From Anaerococcus senegalensis JC48 (lineage in GTDB: Bacteria > Bacillota > Clostridia > Tissierellales > Peptoniphilaceae), in assembly GCF_000321005.1 (NCBI RefSeq), contig NZ_HE578908.1:108439-172438 (forward strand): a stretch of 64,000 bases of DNA, in the 5' to 3' direction. Below the pieces are notes generated by a model. It did no database searches. It was not told the origin of the DNA and saw nothing but the letters and a program-made list of their open reading frames with translations. Shown here one piece after another: positions 41,739 through 49,324 of the stretch; within the stretch, counting starts at the first letter, position 1; the number at the start of each line of letters is the position of its first letter. The position numbers were made by a program, and so were the translations under genes.

Positions 41739-42476
41739 TTAAACACCTTCTACTAATTCTTTCATAATTTTTGATATATCTCCTTTTAAAAGATAGTCTG
41801 CTTTATTATCTTTTGGGGTAGGATCTCTATTTATTACTACAAGTTTATTTCCCCTATAAAAATCTATAAGTCCTGCTGCAGGATAAACAACTAAACTTGT
41901 TCCTCCAACTATTAAAACATCAGCCTGGCTAATTAAATTTACTGCATAGTTTATATTATCATTATTTAAACTTTCTCCATATAAAACTATATCAGGTCTA
42001 ACCACTGATCCACACTCATCGCATTTTACTAAGTTATCAAATTTTTTTACATAAGATAAATCAAAATTTTTACCACAAGATGTGCAATAATAATCTCTCA
42101 AATTTCCGTGAAGCTCAATTACATTTTTACTGTCTGCTTCTTGGTGAAGAGAATCTATATTTTGTGTGATTATACCTTTTAGTTTTCCTTCTTTTTCTAG
42201 TTTTGTTAGGGCATAATGACAATCATTCGGTTTTATTCCATCGATCATCAAATTTTCTTTGGCATATTCCATAAATTTATCAGGATGATTTTCAAAAAAT
42301 TCATGACTTAGCATATATTCTGGTGAATATGAAGAATTATTTTCTCTATTATAAAGTCCAGTTGCAGATCTAAAATCTGGAACACCTGATGCAGTAGAAA
42401 CTCCTGCCCCACCAAAAAACACAATATTATTTGATTCTTTTATTATTTTTTTGACATCATTAATTTTATTTTCCAT
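41739..42476 (-). CDS. cobB: NAD-dependent protein deacylase (sirtuin)
   Basis: This Sir2 enzyme removes acetyl or other acyl groups from lysines using NAD. In the 245-residue protein the NAD site is F-F-G-G-A-G-V-S-T-A-S-G-V-P-D-F-R near residues 20-36. T-Q-N-I-D-S-L-H and V-I-E-L-H-G supply the catalytic His. Two C-x-x-C pairs (C-T-S-C near 131-134 and C-D-E-C near 151-154) bind zinc. R-P-D-I-V-L-Y-G-E completes the pocket. It is the first gene of a small unit with the zinc-ribbon membrane protein. Confidence 0.95.
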   Translation of the reverse strand: MENKINDVKKIIKESNNIVFFGGAGVSTASGVPDFRSATGLYNRENNSSYSPEYMLSHEFFENHPDKFMEYAKENLMIDGIKPNDCHYALTKLEKEGKLKGIITQNIDSLHQEADSKNVIELHGNLRDYYCTSCGKNFDLSYVKKFDNLVKCDECGSVVRPDIVLYGESLNNDNINYAVNLISQADVLIVGGTSLVVYPAAGLIDFYRGNKLVVINRDPTPKDNKADYLLKGDISKIMKELVEGV

Positions 42477-42506
42477 AAGATCTCCTTACTATACTATGAC
42501 TATACC

Positions 42507-42671
42507 CTACTTAGATTTCTTAAACTTATTATCAATACTTGCACCGAAAAAAGCACCAAGAACTGCACAAACTACAGCTACCATTTCTTTATTTTGAAAA
42601 CTATAAGCATTATTTAAAATAATAGAAATAATTACTCCTCCTATTATTCCTATATACATATTTTTGTTCAT
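42507..42671 (-). CDS. 54-residue membrane peptide
   Basis: A short reading frame starts with ATG after GAGG, seven bases downstream of the ABC permease stop. It encodes a 54-residue peptide with a hydrophobic N-terminal stretch (Y-I-G-I-I-G-G-V-I-I-S-I-I-L near 6-19) and a second near 31-44 (V-A-V-V-C-A-V-L-G-A-F-F-G-A), ending with a Lys-rich tail. The two helices could form a hairpin in the membrane. It is likely the last gene of the GntR/ABC operon. The family is not recognised. Confidence 0.6.
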   Translation of the reverse strand: MNKNMYIGIIGGVIISIILNNAYSFQNKEMVAVVCAVLGAFFGASIDNKFKKSK

Positions 42672-42678
42672 ATTAACC

Positions 42679-43413
42679 TCACGATAAATCTAGATCTTTT
42701 CTTAATATTTTTGCATTTATCCTAAATAACAAGAAACTTATTAAAATATAATAGGTAAAACTTGTTAAATTTATATAGAAATCTCCCTTATATTTTATAT
42801 AAGCATATATAAAGGCCATATAATTATAATTTTTTAAAATCATTTCGTTATTTAAGAGAAGAAAATTTTTATTTATAAAAAATCCTAAAGCAAATATTAA
42901 AACCATAATGATAAAAATTGCAAATGCAGAAGTTTTTCTTTTTAATAAAAATCTGTCCATTTGCATATATAAAAATATAATCAGAGAGATAATATTTACC
43001 AAAATCATTATAAATATCAATGATAAGAGTGATTTTATGTTCATATAAATTCCAACTACATAAAATAAAAACACTGACAAAAATACCAAAAGCCAAAAGA
43101 ATATATTTATTACCAAAAGTTTTGCAAATATGAATTCTTTTGCACTTATTGGCAAGGAAAATGTTAGTATTGACCTATTTGTATAAAGATCTTTGTAAAA
43201 AGAATTGATTATAAAATAGGAAATTGTCAAGATAAAAACAACTATAACTATTATTTCTATTGAATTTATAGCAGAATTTATCTCTAATGATTGGGATATG
43301 GCGCCCAGACTTTTTATTGATAACAAAGATATTAATAGGATTACAAATGTTGCTACAGTTGAAATAAAAAATTTCATATTTGATTTTACATCGTATTTTA
43401 AATACTTCCTCAT
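42679..43413 (-). CDS. ABC-2 type permease, unknown substrate (second of two)
   Basis: This 244-residue protein has six hydrophobic helices: one near the N-terminus (about 12-32), then about 52-70, 95-125, 127-150, 168-186 and 215-235. This is typical of ABC-2 permeases encoded beside a GntR regulator. It follows the first permease gene (nine bases away), and the two probably form a heterodimer with the ATPase at 44207-44905. No drug or lantibiotic immunity motif is visible that would identify the substrate. Confidence 0.8.
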   Translation of the reverse strand: MRKYLKYDVKSNMKFFISTVATFVILLISLLSIKSLGAISQSLEINSAINSIEIIVIVVFILTISYFIINSFYKDLYTNRSILTFSLPISAKEFIFAKLLVINIFFWLLVFLSVFLFYVVGIYMNIKSLLSLIFIMILVNIISLIIFLYMQMDRFLLKRKTSAFAIFIIMVLIFALGFFINKNFLLLNNEMILKNYNYMAFIYAYIKYKGDFYINLTSFTYYILISFLLFRINAKILRKDLDLS

Positions 43414-43421
43414 ATAATCTC

Positions 43422-44210
43422 CTAAAAATCTATCTTTTCTTCTATCAAAAATACATTATAAAAAAATGTAATTGCTATTATTAAAATTGAAAATATTAAC
43501 ATCCAAATATTAATTCCTATTATTTTTCCATCTATTCCATTATATAGCATAGAAATATCTATTCCATTTATATTAATTAGTCTTTGGATAGAAAAATTTT
43601 TAAAACTTAATACTAGAGGACTTAGTTGATAAATATTTCTTAATAACCAAACCATAATTGTAAATAAAACAATGGATAGTACTACTGTTACAAAGGAATA
43701 ATATTTTTTAAATATTTGAACTTTTGATAGGGTTATTCCCAAAATTAACAAAAGATAAGCTATGGAATAATAAATCTCACTTACTCCTACATAGGCTAAA
43801 AGATTTAGTGAGGAAATATCTAACAAACCTTTAGAAATTCCTAAAATATTAGATCCTATAATTAATGCACCTATAAAAATAAAAAGGCTTAAAAATCCAA
43901 TCAAGACACTCGCCAAAAATTTTGCAAAAATAATCTTTGCCACAGAAATATTAATAGTAAAAGTTATATAAGATGACTTATCAAAAATATCTCTTTTAAA
44001 CCTAATTGTAAAAAATATAAGGCAAATCGATAAAATTATAAGACCAAGGGCAAGAATAAGAATAAAAAATGAAAAATTCTTATTTTCCATATCAAAGCTA
44101 TTAAATTTGTAAAAAATTCCGATAAGGGATACTGAAATTATGGCAAAAAGTGCCATTATGAGAAAAAAACCCCTAGATCTTTTTAATTCGTACTTTAAAA
44201 ACTTAATCAT
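43422..44210 (-). CDS. ABC-2 type permease, unknown substrate (first of two)
   Basis: This 262-residue membrane protein has about six to seven hydrophobic helices and a charged cytoplasmic start (M-I-K-F-L-K-Y-E-L-K-R), a pattern shared with the other permease, which starts M-R-K-Y-L-K-Y-D-V-K. The repeated Y-L-K/F-L-K-Y opening suggests duplication of one ancestral gene. Its start overlaps the ATPase stop by four bases, so the three genes are coupled. Confidence 0.82.
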   Translation of the reverse strand: MIKFLKYELKRSRGFFLIMALFAIISVSLIGIFYKFNSFDMENKNFSFFILILALGLIILSICLIFFTIRFKRDIFDKSSYITFTINISVAKIIFAKFLASVLIGFLSLFIFIGALIIGSNILGISKGLLDISSLNLLAYVGVSEIYYSIAYLLLILGITLSKVQIFKKYYSFVTVVLSIVLFTIMVWLLRNIYQLSPLVLSFKNFSIQRLININGIDISMLYNGIDGKIIGINIWMLIFSILIIAITFFYNVFLIEEKIDF

Positions 44211-44905
44211 ATTACAAAAATTTCCTTATATAAATCTACCATTTGTTTTTTGTACTTATCCCTCAAATCCTCGGCATCTTCTTCCAAAAGAATTTGACCT
44301 CTTTGAATAAAGGCTGCCCTATCAAAAAGATTTTCCAAATCTCCAATTTGATGGGTTGTAATAATTATTGTCCTACCAATATCTACAGTTTTTATAATTG
44401 CAGATAAAATCATATCTTTGGCAATAGGATCCACTCCTTCAATCGGCTCATCCAAAATATATAATTTTGTATCACGAGAAAGAGTTAGGGCCAAAAGTAG
44501 CCTTTCCTTCATTCCCTTTGATAATTTTTCAGAATAGCCTTCTTTTGGGATTTTCATGAAGTCAAAAAGTTCCTTGCAAACTCTCATATTAAAATCATCA
44601 TAAAAATCCTTATAAAGATTTACAGTATCTTCAATTGTCAAATTATCATAAAGATGATAGGCATCAGGTAGATAAGAGATGATTTTTTTAGTATCAACTC
44701 CAACTTTTTTCCCATCAATTAAAATCTCTCCATCATTAGGCTTAATAAGACCCATGATGCATTTTAAAAGAGTAGTTTTACCAGAACCATTTGGACCCAT
44801 AAGGCCCAATATTTTCCCTTTTTCAAGTTTTAAATTTATTCCATCAAGCACATTTTTTTTACCGTAAGTTTTTTTCAAATTTTTAATTTCTAAAATATTA
44901 TCCAT
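44207..44905 (-). CDS. ABC transporter ATP-binding protein
   Basis: This 232-residue ATPase has Walker A G-P-N-G-S-G-K-T-T near residue 35, the Q-loop region, the signature K-L-S-K-G-M-K-E-R (about 128-136, a common variant in GntR-linked exporters), Walker B L-Y-I-L-D-E-P and switch His in T-T-H-Q. The ATG at 44905 has GAGG ten bases upstream; a GTG two codons earlier is a less likely start because the spacing is too short. It overlaps the regulator stop by eight bases. Confidence 0.9.
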   Translation of the reverse strand: MDNILEIKNLKKTYGKKNVLDGINLKLEKGKILGLMGPNGSGKTTLLKCIMGLIKPNDGEILIDGKKVGVDTKKIISYLPDAYHLYDNLTIEDTVNLYKDFYDDFNMRVCKELFDFMKIPKEGYSEKLSKGMKERLLLALTLSRDTKLYILDEPIEGVDPIAKDMILSAIIKTVDIGRTIIITTHQIGDLENLFDRAAFIQRGQILLEEDAEDLRDKYKKQMVDLYKEIFVI

Positions 44906-45248
44906 TAGCACTCATCCTCAAAGTTACAAAATCATAAACACCCTCATTGGAAATTCCAATAGAGTTCATATTTTTCAAAAAATCATTTAAATATCCATTA
45001 GCAAATTCTACGATAAGGGCATTTTTTTTGCTTTCATCAATTTTCATATAATAATAATCACTTTTTGCCTCAATTAAATCTTCATCCAAAAGTCTTTGAT
45101 AAGTCTTATCAACATAGGAAGGATTTACCCTAAATTTATTAATAAGAAATTCTTTCTCGTAAAACTTATCTCCGTCTTTTAGAAAATTATTTATAATATT
45201 TTTGGCAACAAAATTTCTAATTTCATTATTTACAGACCTATCTTCCAT
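44898..45248 (-). CDS. GntR-family (YtrA-like) transcriptional regulator
   Basis: This 116-residue regulator starts at the ATG with AAAGGAG upstream. The winged-helix N-terminal part holds I-I-N-N-F-L-K-D-G-D-K-F near 22-33, then F-L-I-N-K-F-R-V-N-P-S-Y-V-D-K-T-Y-Q-R-L near 37-58. This follows the GntR pattern (P-x-x-x-L-A... with K-T-Y-x-x-L) with substitutions. No large ligand domain follows. Short GntR/YtrA proteins normally repress their own ABC operon, as the position (first gene, before the ATPase) suggests. The C-terminal 40 residues are helical. Confidence 0.82.
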   Translation of the reverse strand: MEDRSVNNEIRNFVAKNIINNFLKDGDKFYEKEFLINKFRVNPSYVDKTYQRLLDEDLIEAKSDYYYMKIDESKKNALIVEFANGYLNDFLKNMNSIGISNEGVYDFVTLRMSANG

Positions 45249-45276
45249 CTTCGCTCCTTTCATTTACTATATTAAG

Positions 45277-45531
45277 CTATGAAATAAAATCAATTTCTAA
45301 ATCAAATAAAAGACAAGCTTTCATAAAACAAGACAAAAATCTTTCTCCGTATTCATTCAAATTTTTATAGATAAAAGTGAAATTTTTGATAATAATTTTT
45401 TCATCAACCATAGAAAGACAGTCAAAAAGACCATCAAGATTATCTACTTCATATTCAAAATCAATTTTTTCATTTAAATAAGAAAATGCCAATTCCCTTG
45501 ACTTAAATTCATATCCATCCAACAAAATCAT
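45277..45531 (-). CDS. barstar-like ribonuclease inhibitor
   Basis: This 84-residue acidic protein has the barstar fold signature N-L-D-G-L-F-D-C-L-S at residues 31-40, equal to N-L-D-A-L-W-D-C-L-T of barstar. The key Asp35 and Asp39 of barstar correspond to Asp33 and Asp37, and Trp38 is replaced by Phe36. The opening I-x-L-D-G and the final strand L-E-I-D-F-I also fit. The start is one base before the end of the preceding barnase-like gene's stop codon area (the two genes are adjacent, one base apart), so they are cotranscribed. It would protect the cell from the RNase. Confidence 0.85.
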   Translation of the reverse strand: MILLDGYEFKSRELAFSYLNEKIDFEYEVDNLDGLFDCLSMVDEKIIIKNFTFIYKNLNEYGERFLSCFMKACLLFDLEIDFIS

Positions 45532-45981
45532 CTAATTCTCCTTAGTAAAAGTTTTATAGTGGTCATTGGTATAAAAAATATTAAAATCTTCGTCATAAAT
45601 TAATCTTTCTCCACCACGTTTTCCACCATAATAATTTACATCACATTCTTTGTAATTTGCATCTGGTAAATTTTTTTCAAAATTTCCAAAATAATCTCCA
45701 CCAATAACTCCCTTATTAGTAACTTCCCACAAATTTCCTTTTCTTGGAATCCAACCAAGTTTTTTGGCTTCTTTTTTTGTAAGATAGTTTTTCGGAAGTT
45801 TCTTATAAGTTTTTAAATACTCAACAAGGTCATCTTTTTTATAATAAGCTTTATCCTCAGCAATACTTATATTTTCTACGCTATGATTTGAATATAAATT
45901 TTCAGATTTTACACACCCAGTAAAAGCGAAAATAAGAAAAAAGCTTAAAATAAATTTATAAAAAAAGTTTTTAATTTTCAT
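45532..45981 (-). CDS. barnase-like ribonuclease lipoprotein
   Basis: This 149-residue secreted ribonuclease has a signal peptide (K-I-K-N-F-F-Y-K-F then a hydrophobic core) that ends in a lipobox-like F-T-G-C with Cys23. The enzyme may therefore be lipid-anchored outside the membrane. The mature part aligns with barnase: L-K-T-Y-K-K-L-P-K-N-Y-L-T-K-K-E-A, L-G-W, K-G-N-L, G-G-D-Y-F-G-N. The catalytic set is conserved: Lys69 (K27 in barnase), Glu112 (E73), Arg122 (R83), Arg126 (R87), His141 (H102). Barnase Arg59, which contacts guanine and barstar, is Phe101 here. It is followed directly by the barstar-like gene. The lipobox has Phe at -3, an unusual choice. Confidence 0.88.
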   Translation of the reverse strand: MKIKNFFYKFILSFFLIFAFTGCVKSENLYSNHSVENISIAEDKAYYKKDDLVEYLKTYKKLPKNYLTKKEAKKLGWIPRKGNLWEVTNKGVIGGDYFGNFEKNLPDANYKECDVNYYGGKRGGERLIYDEDFNIFYTNDHYKTFTKEN

Positions 45982-46024
45982 TTGAATTCTCCTTTGCTAT
46001 AATTATATCAGAAAGGATAAAAAT

Positions 46025-46471
46025 ATGAATGTTTTAATATCAAGATGTCTGTTGGGAATAAATTGCCGATATGATGGAAAAAATAACAAAATCAAAAATT
46101 TAAGAGAAAAATTTCCTAAAATAAATTTTATAGATGTATGTCCAGAAGTAGATTCAGGGATGAAAACTCCAAGAAAACCTTGCGAGATAAAAAATTCAAA
46201 AGTTATAAATATAGACGGAGAAGATTTTACAAAAGAATTTAAAAAAGGAAGTCAAATAGCCCTTGATCTTTGTAAAAAATATAATATAAAAATAGCCTTA
46301 TTAAAAGCAAAATCCCCATCTTGTGGAAAAGATTATATATACGATGGAAATTTTGATAAAAATTTAATAAATGGTGATGGAATTACTTGCCAAGTCCTAA
46401 AGAAAAATGGTATAATTATCTTCAGTGAGAAAGAAATCGAAGATTTTTATTCTTACATATCAGCTAAATAG
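46025..46471 (+). CDS. DUF523 family protein
   Basis: This 148-residue protein begins with the DUF523 signature I-S-R-C-L-L-G-I-N-C-R-Y-D-G near residues 4-17. It has C-P-E-V-D-S-G near 40-46, G-M-K-T-P-R-K-P, a K-A-K-S-P-S-C-G segment near 97-104 and G-D-G-I-T-C-Q near 118-124. Four to five conserved Cys suggest a metal or iron-sulfur site. The function is unknown; some relatives are fused to other domains and recent work links some to thio-base metabolism, so I leave it unassigned. It is divergent from the barnase gene. Confidence 0.85.
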   Translation: MNVLISRCLLGINCRYDGKNNKIKNLREKFPKINFIDVCPEVDSGMKTPRKPCEIKNSKVINIDGEDFTKEFKKGSQIALDLCKKYNIKIALLKAKSPSCGKDYIYDGNFDKNLINGDGITCQVLKKNGIIIFSEKEIEDFYSYISAK

Positions 46472-46510
46472 ACAAATCTTACATTTTTTTAAAAATTTCT
46501 AAAAAAATAT

Positions 46511-46539
46511 TTGACAAATAATTTTAAAGCTGGTATATT
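46511..46539 (+). promoter_or_regulatory. tRNA-Pro promoter
   Basis: TTGACA (46511-46516), a 17-bp spacer and TATATT (46534-46539) lie 20 bases ahead of the tRNA. Confidence 0.85.
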
Positions 46540-46559
46540 ATATATTGTCGTTAGGACAT

Positions 46560-46636
46560 CGGGGTGTGGCGCAGCTTGGTAGCGCGCGTGGTTTGGGACC
46601 ATGAGGCCGAAGGTTCGAATCCTTTCACCCCGACCA
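46560..46636 (+). tRNA. tRNA-Pro (anticodon UGG)
   Basis: The cloverleaf is complete. The acceptor arm CGGGGTG pairs with CACCCCG, followed by discriminator A and an encoded CCA end. The anticodon loop TTTGGGA carries TGG. The T-arm is GGTTCGAATCC and the D-arm GCGC-AGCTTGGTA-GCGC. The length including CCA is 77 bases. It is a single tRNA, not part of a cluster. Confidence 0.97.
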
Positions 46637-46643
46637 TTTTTTT

Positions 46644-46666
46644 GCAAGCTAAAGCTTGCTTTTTTA
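46644..46666 (+). terminator. tRNA-Pro terminator
   Basis: GCAAGC pairs with GCTTGC around TAAA, followed by six T, eight bases after the tRNA end. Confidence 0.88.
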
Positions 46667-46698
46667 GTTGTAATACGTAAATTTTCCCTTTTAAAATT

Positions 46699-46719
46699 GC
46701 ACCGATTGGTGCTTTTTTT
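46699..46719 (+). terminator. second hairpin with T-run downstream of tRNA-Pro
   Basis: GCACC pairs with GGTGC around GATT and is followed by seven T. It is probably a back-up terminator. Confidence 0.6.
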
Positions 46720-46812
46720 ATACCTTTTTTTAAAATAGACAGATTAAATAACATAAAATATAAAATAATAAAAATTAAAACTATTAAATCAATTTCAAAA
46801 TTATTTTCTTAT

Positions 46813-47283
46813 AAAAATAATCCATGAGATATCTCCACTCCTTCATACTAAAACATGTTTGTTTCACAAACTCTCCAGTGCTACCACACTTTGTTTTAGG
46901 GGTAAATATGCCAAATCAAGGTACATTTACCTGGTCGATATGGGTTTGTGGCCATTTTTATCTTGTAAATCTTTCAAAATATTATCAGATTTTTTCTTTG
47001 ATTAATGAATTAAATGTAAAAATATCAAACCTCAAAAGTAACTAGAAATATCATTATTATATTTTTCAATTTTAAATCCAATTAACGATATATTCTATTT
47101 ATTTTATAAATTGATTTTGATTTTTCATATCATAATTTAAAATAATTTTAGAATAAAAATAATATATTCTTTAGTAATCTTAGAAAAACAAAAATAACCC
47201 ATCTCGACCTTGTGGAGAGATCTCATTTATTAAATTTATCTATGAGTTCTCTTTTGATTATTAGATCGGTATGAGTTATTTTT
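46813..47283. repeat. degenerate inverted-repeat region between tRNA-Pro and the nucleoside importer operon
   Basis: This gene-free stretch of about 470 bases is bracketed by inverted ends: AAAAATAATCCAT (46813-46825) matches ATGAGTTATTTTT (47271-47283) at 11 of 13 positions as reverse complement. The motif ATGAGATATCTCCAC (46824-46838) recurs inverted as GTGGAGAGATCTCAT (47212-47226), 14 of 15. The right end is itself a nested hairpin: AAAAATAAC/GTTATTTTT (47190-47198 with 47275-47283) around AGAGATCTCAT/ATGAGTTCTCT (47216-47226 with 47242-47252). It also lies where a terminator for the importer operon is expected. A further hairpin GGTAAATATGCC/GGTACATTTACC falls at about 46901-46931. It may be a decayed mobile element. 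Confidence 0.5.
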
Positions 47284-47295
47284 ATATTCTGTTAT

Positions 47296-48231
47296 TTAAA
47301 TATCTTCTGTCAAATAAGGCTTACCACTTGCCTTTGGTGCATTTGATTTTTTGTTAAATAAAATCAAGAAGATTAGTATTGATATATATGGAATCATTGA
47401 GATGAATTCCATTGGTAATTGTATTGATGTTCCTGTAAGATAGGTTGCTATAGCTTGGGTTAGACCAAAAAATAATGATCCAATCAAAACTCCTTGTGGT
47501 TTCCAATTTCCAAATATTACACAAACAAGAGCAATATATCCTTGACCTGCAATTAACGTAGGTGAAAATACACTTACAACTGCAAGTGACATAGACGCTC
47601 CACCAAGTCCTCCCATAAATCCCGAAAACATAACAGCAAGATACCTAATTTTTCTTACAGAAATATCTAAAGTTTCCGCTGCCTTTGGATGTTCCCCAAC
47701 TGCAATTAATCTTAGCCCCCATTTTGTTTTATACAAAAATAAATAAAGTAAGATTACAGATATTAGAGCAATATAGACTGTTGCGTATTGAGAAAAAATA
47801 TTTTTTAAAGCTTGATTAGTAATTAGACCGTTAAATAATCTAGGAATTTTATTTTCTAAGGGGATTGATGGAGTTTGGGTTGCCCCGTCAAAAAATAATC
47901 TTGCCAAAAAAAGTGCCAAGCCTGGGGCAAGAGTATTTATAGCAATACCAGAAATTGTTTGATCTCCTGCAAAAGTTACTGAAACTATAGCATGGATTAG
48001 ACCAAAAAACATTCCTGCAAGACCTCCTGCAAAAAATCCTATCCATGGATTTCCAACATAATATCCAACACTTGCTGCAACAAGAGCGCCGATTGTCATC
48101 ATTCCTTCAAGTCCAATATTTACAATACCTGATTTTTCACTCATCATTCCACCAAGGCCAGTTAATAATACTGGTGTAGCATTTGAAAGTGTATTTCCAA
48201 TTATCAATCCTAAAACTGTCAAATTAAGCAT
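47296..48231 (-). CDS. nupQ: nucleoside ABC transporter permease (NupQ/NupC-like)
   Basis: This 311-residue permease of the BPD-type branched-chain/ribose/nucleoside family (BPD_transp_2) has about nine to ten hydrophobic helices. It has the S-E-K-S-G-I-V-N-I-G-L-E-G-M-M motif near residues 31-45 and the G-E-H-P-K-A-A-E-T-L-D-I coupling-helix region near 180-191. With the second permease, the double ATPase and the BMP lipoprotein it forms a nucleoside importer. The 5' end overlaps the preceding permease by eight bases. This is the last gene of the operon; the nested hairpin downstream may end it. Confidence 0.9.
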   Translation of the reverse strand: MLNLTVLGLIIGNTLSNATPVLLTGLGGMMSEKSGIVNIGLEGMMTIGALVAASVGYYVGNPWIGFFAGGLAGMFFGLIHAIVSVTFAGDQTISGIAINTLAPGLALFLARLFFDGATQTPSIPLENKIPRLFNGLITNQALKNIFSQYATVYIALISVILLYLFLYKTKWGLRLIAVGEHPKAAETLDISVRKIRYLAVMFSGFMGGLGGASMSLAVVSVFSPTLIAGQGYIALVCVIFGNWKPQGVLIGSLFFGLTQAIATYLTGTSIQLPMEFISMIPYISILIFLILFNKKSNAPKASGKPYLTEDI

Positions 48232-49324
48232 TATTTCCTGCCTTTCTATTTTTCTTCTTATTTACTTTTGCTTTTATAATTCTAAATATCAAAGGGATAG
48301 CAGTAAATAAAATTATTGTTCCTATAATTATAGAGATCAATTCGCTTGGAACTCCCATAGTCCTTTGTAAGTTAGATCCAGCATATTTCAAAGATCCCAA
48401 AAATAATCCTGAGAAAATACAACCGATTGGGTTATTTGATGCCAAAAGTGAAACTGCAAGTCCATCAAATCCAAAATTCTCCATAGCTGATAAAAGTGGA
48501 AGTGAATAGGTATATCCCATAATTTGGGTTACACCTGCAAGTGAGCACAAGGCTCCAGAAATTGCCATTGATTGGACTATTTTTTTATTTGCACTAATTC
48601 CACCATATTCACTAGCTTCTCTGTTTAATCCTACTGCTTTTAATTTATATCCAAGACTTGTTTTTTCAAGAATAAACCAAATGATGATTACACTAATAAT
48701 TGCAAGTATTATTCCTAAATGAATTGGCGCTCTGAAAAATTTCCCAAAAAATCCATCAAATTTTTGACTAGCATTTGTAATAAGGGTTACTTTTGCTGAA
48801 TCTTTTATATCAAAAGTTCCCATTGAATTTGGTTTTTGATATCTATAAACTATAAAATTTTGAAAATAAAAAGCTACCCAGTTAAGCATAATAGTTGAAA
48901 TTACTTCATGAATTCCAAATTTAGCTTTTATAAATCCAGCAAGACCTCCATAAATAAATCCTGCTAATATAGCTAAAATTATTGTAACAATAACATGGAT
49001 AAGAGGAGGTAGGTCTAATAAATATCCAACCAAAAATCCTACTGTTGTACCAATTATAAATTGTCCTTCAGCTCCCATATTAAAAAGGCCTGTTTGAAAA
49101 GCAAAACATACACCAAGACCCGTTAGAATTATTGGTGTAGAATTTACAAGAGCCCAACCTATATTTCTTGGAGATTTTAAAACTCCTTCTATCAATTTTC
49201 CATAAGCTTCTATTGGATTGTATCCTGTTAATGAAAGAACTATCGCTCCTACTAATAAACCTAAAATTATTGATACAAGAGTAAATAATATTTTTGAATT
49301 TGCAAATGATTTTTTATTATTCAT
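48224..49324 (-). CDS. nupP: nucleoside ABC transporter permease (NupP/NupB-like)
   Basis: This 366-residue permease has a hydrophobic N-terminal helix and eight to nine further helices. The conserved F-N-M-G-A-E-G-Q-F-I-I-G region lies near residues 80-91, and the coupling segment G-L-N-R-E-A-S-E-Y-G-G-I near 233-244. It is similar in family to the last gene and forms a pair with it. Its start overlaps the ATPase stop by eight bases. The C-terminus ends in a Lys/Asn-rich tail. Confidence 0.9.
   Translation of the reverse strand: MNNKKSFANSKILFTLVSIILGLLVGAIVLSLTGYNPIEAYGKLIEGVLKSPRNIGWALVNSTPIILTGLGVCFAFQTGLFNMGAEGQFIIGTTVGFLVGYLLDLPPLIHVIVTIILAILAGFIYGGLAGFIKAKFGIHEVISTIMLNWVAFYFQNFIVYRYQKPNSMGTFDIKDSAKVTLITNASQKFDGFFGKFFRAPIHLGIILAIISVIIIWFILEKTSLGYKLKAVGLNREASEYGGISANKKIVQSMAISGALCSLAGVTQIMGYTYSLPLLSAMENFGFDGLAVSLLASNNPIGCIFSGLFLGSLKYAGSNLQRTMGVPSELISIIIGTIILFTAIPLIFRIIKAKVNKKKNRKAGNNA

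Noticed and set aside
46551..46754. 67-residue reading frame on the minus strand across tRNA-Pro
   Set aside because: It is the antisense of the tRNA; the G-V-K-G-F-E-P-S-A-S-W-S peptide is a well-known artefact of translating the complement of tRNA genes.
46824..47045. 73-residue plus-strand frame in the repeat region
   Set aside because: It overlaps the inverted-repeat motif and hairpins, lacks a Shine-Dalgarno sequence and resembles no protein family I know; treated as non-coding.
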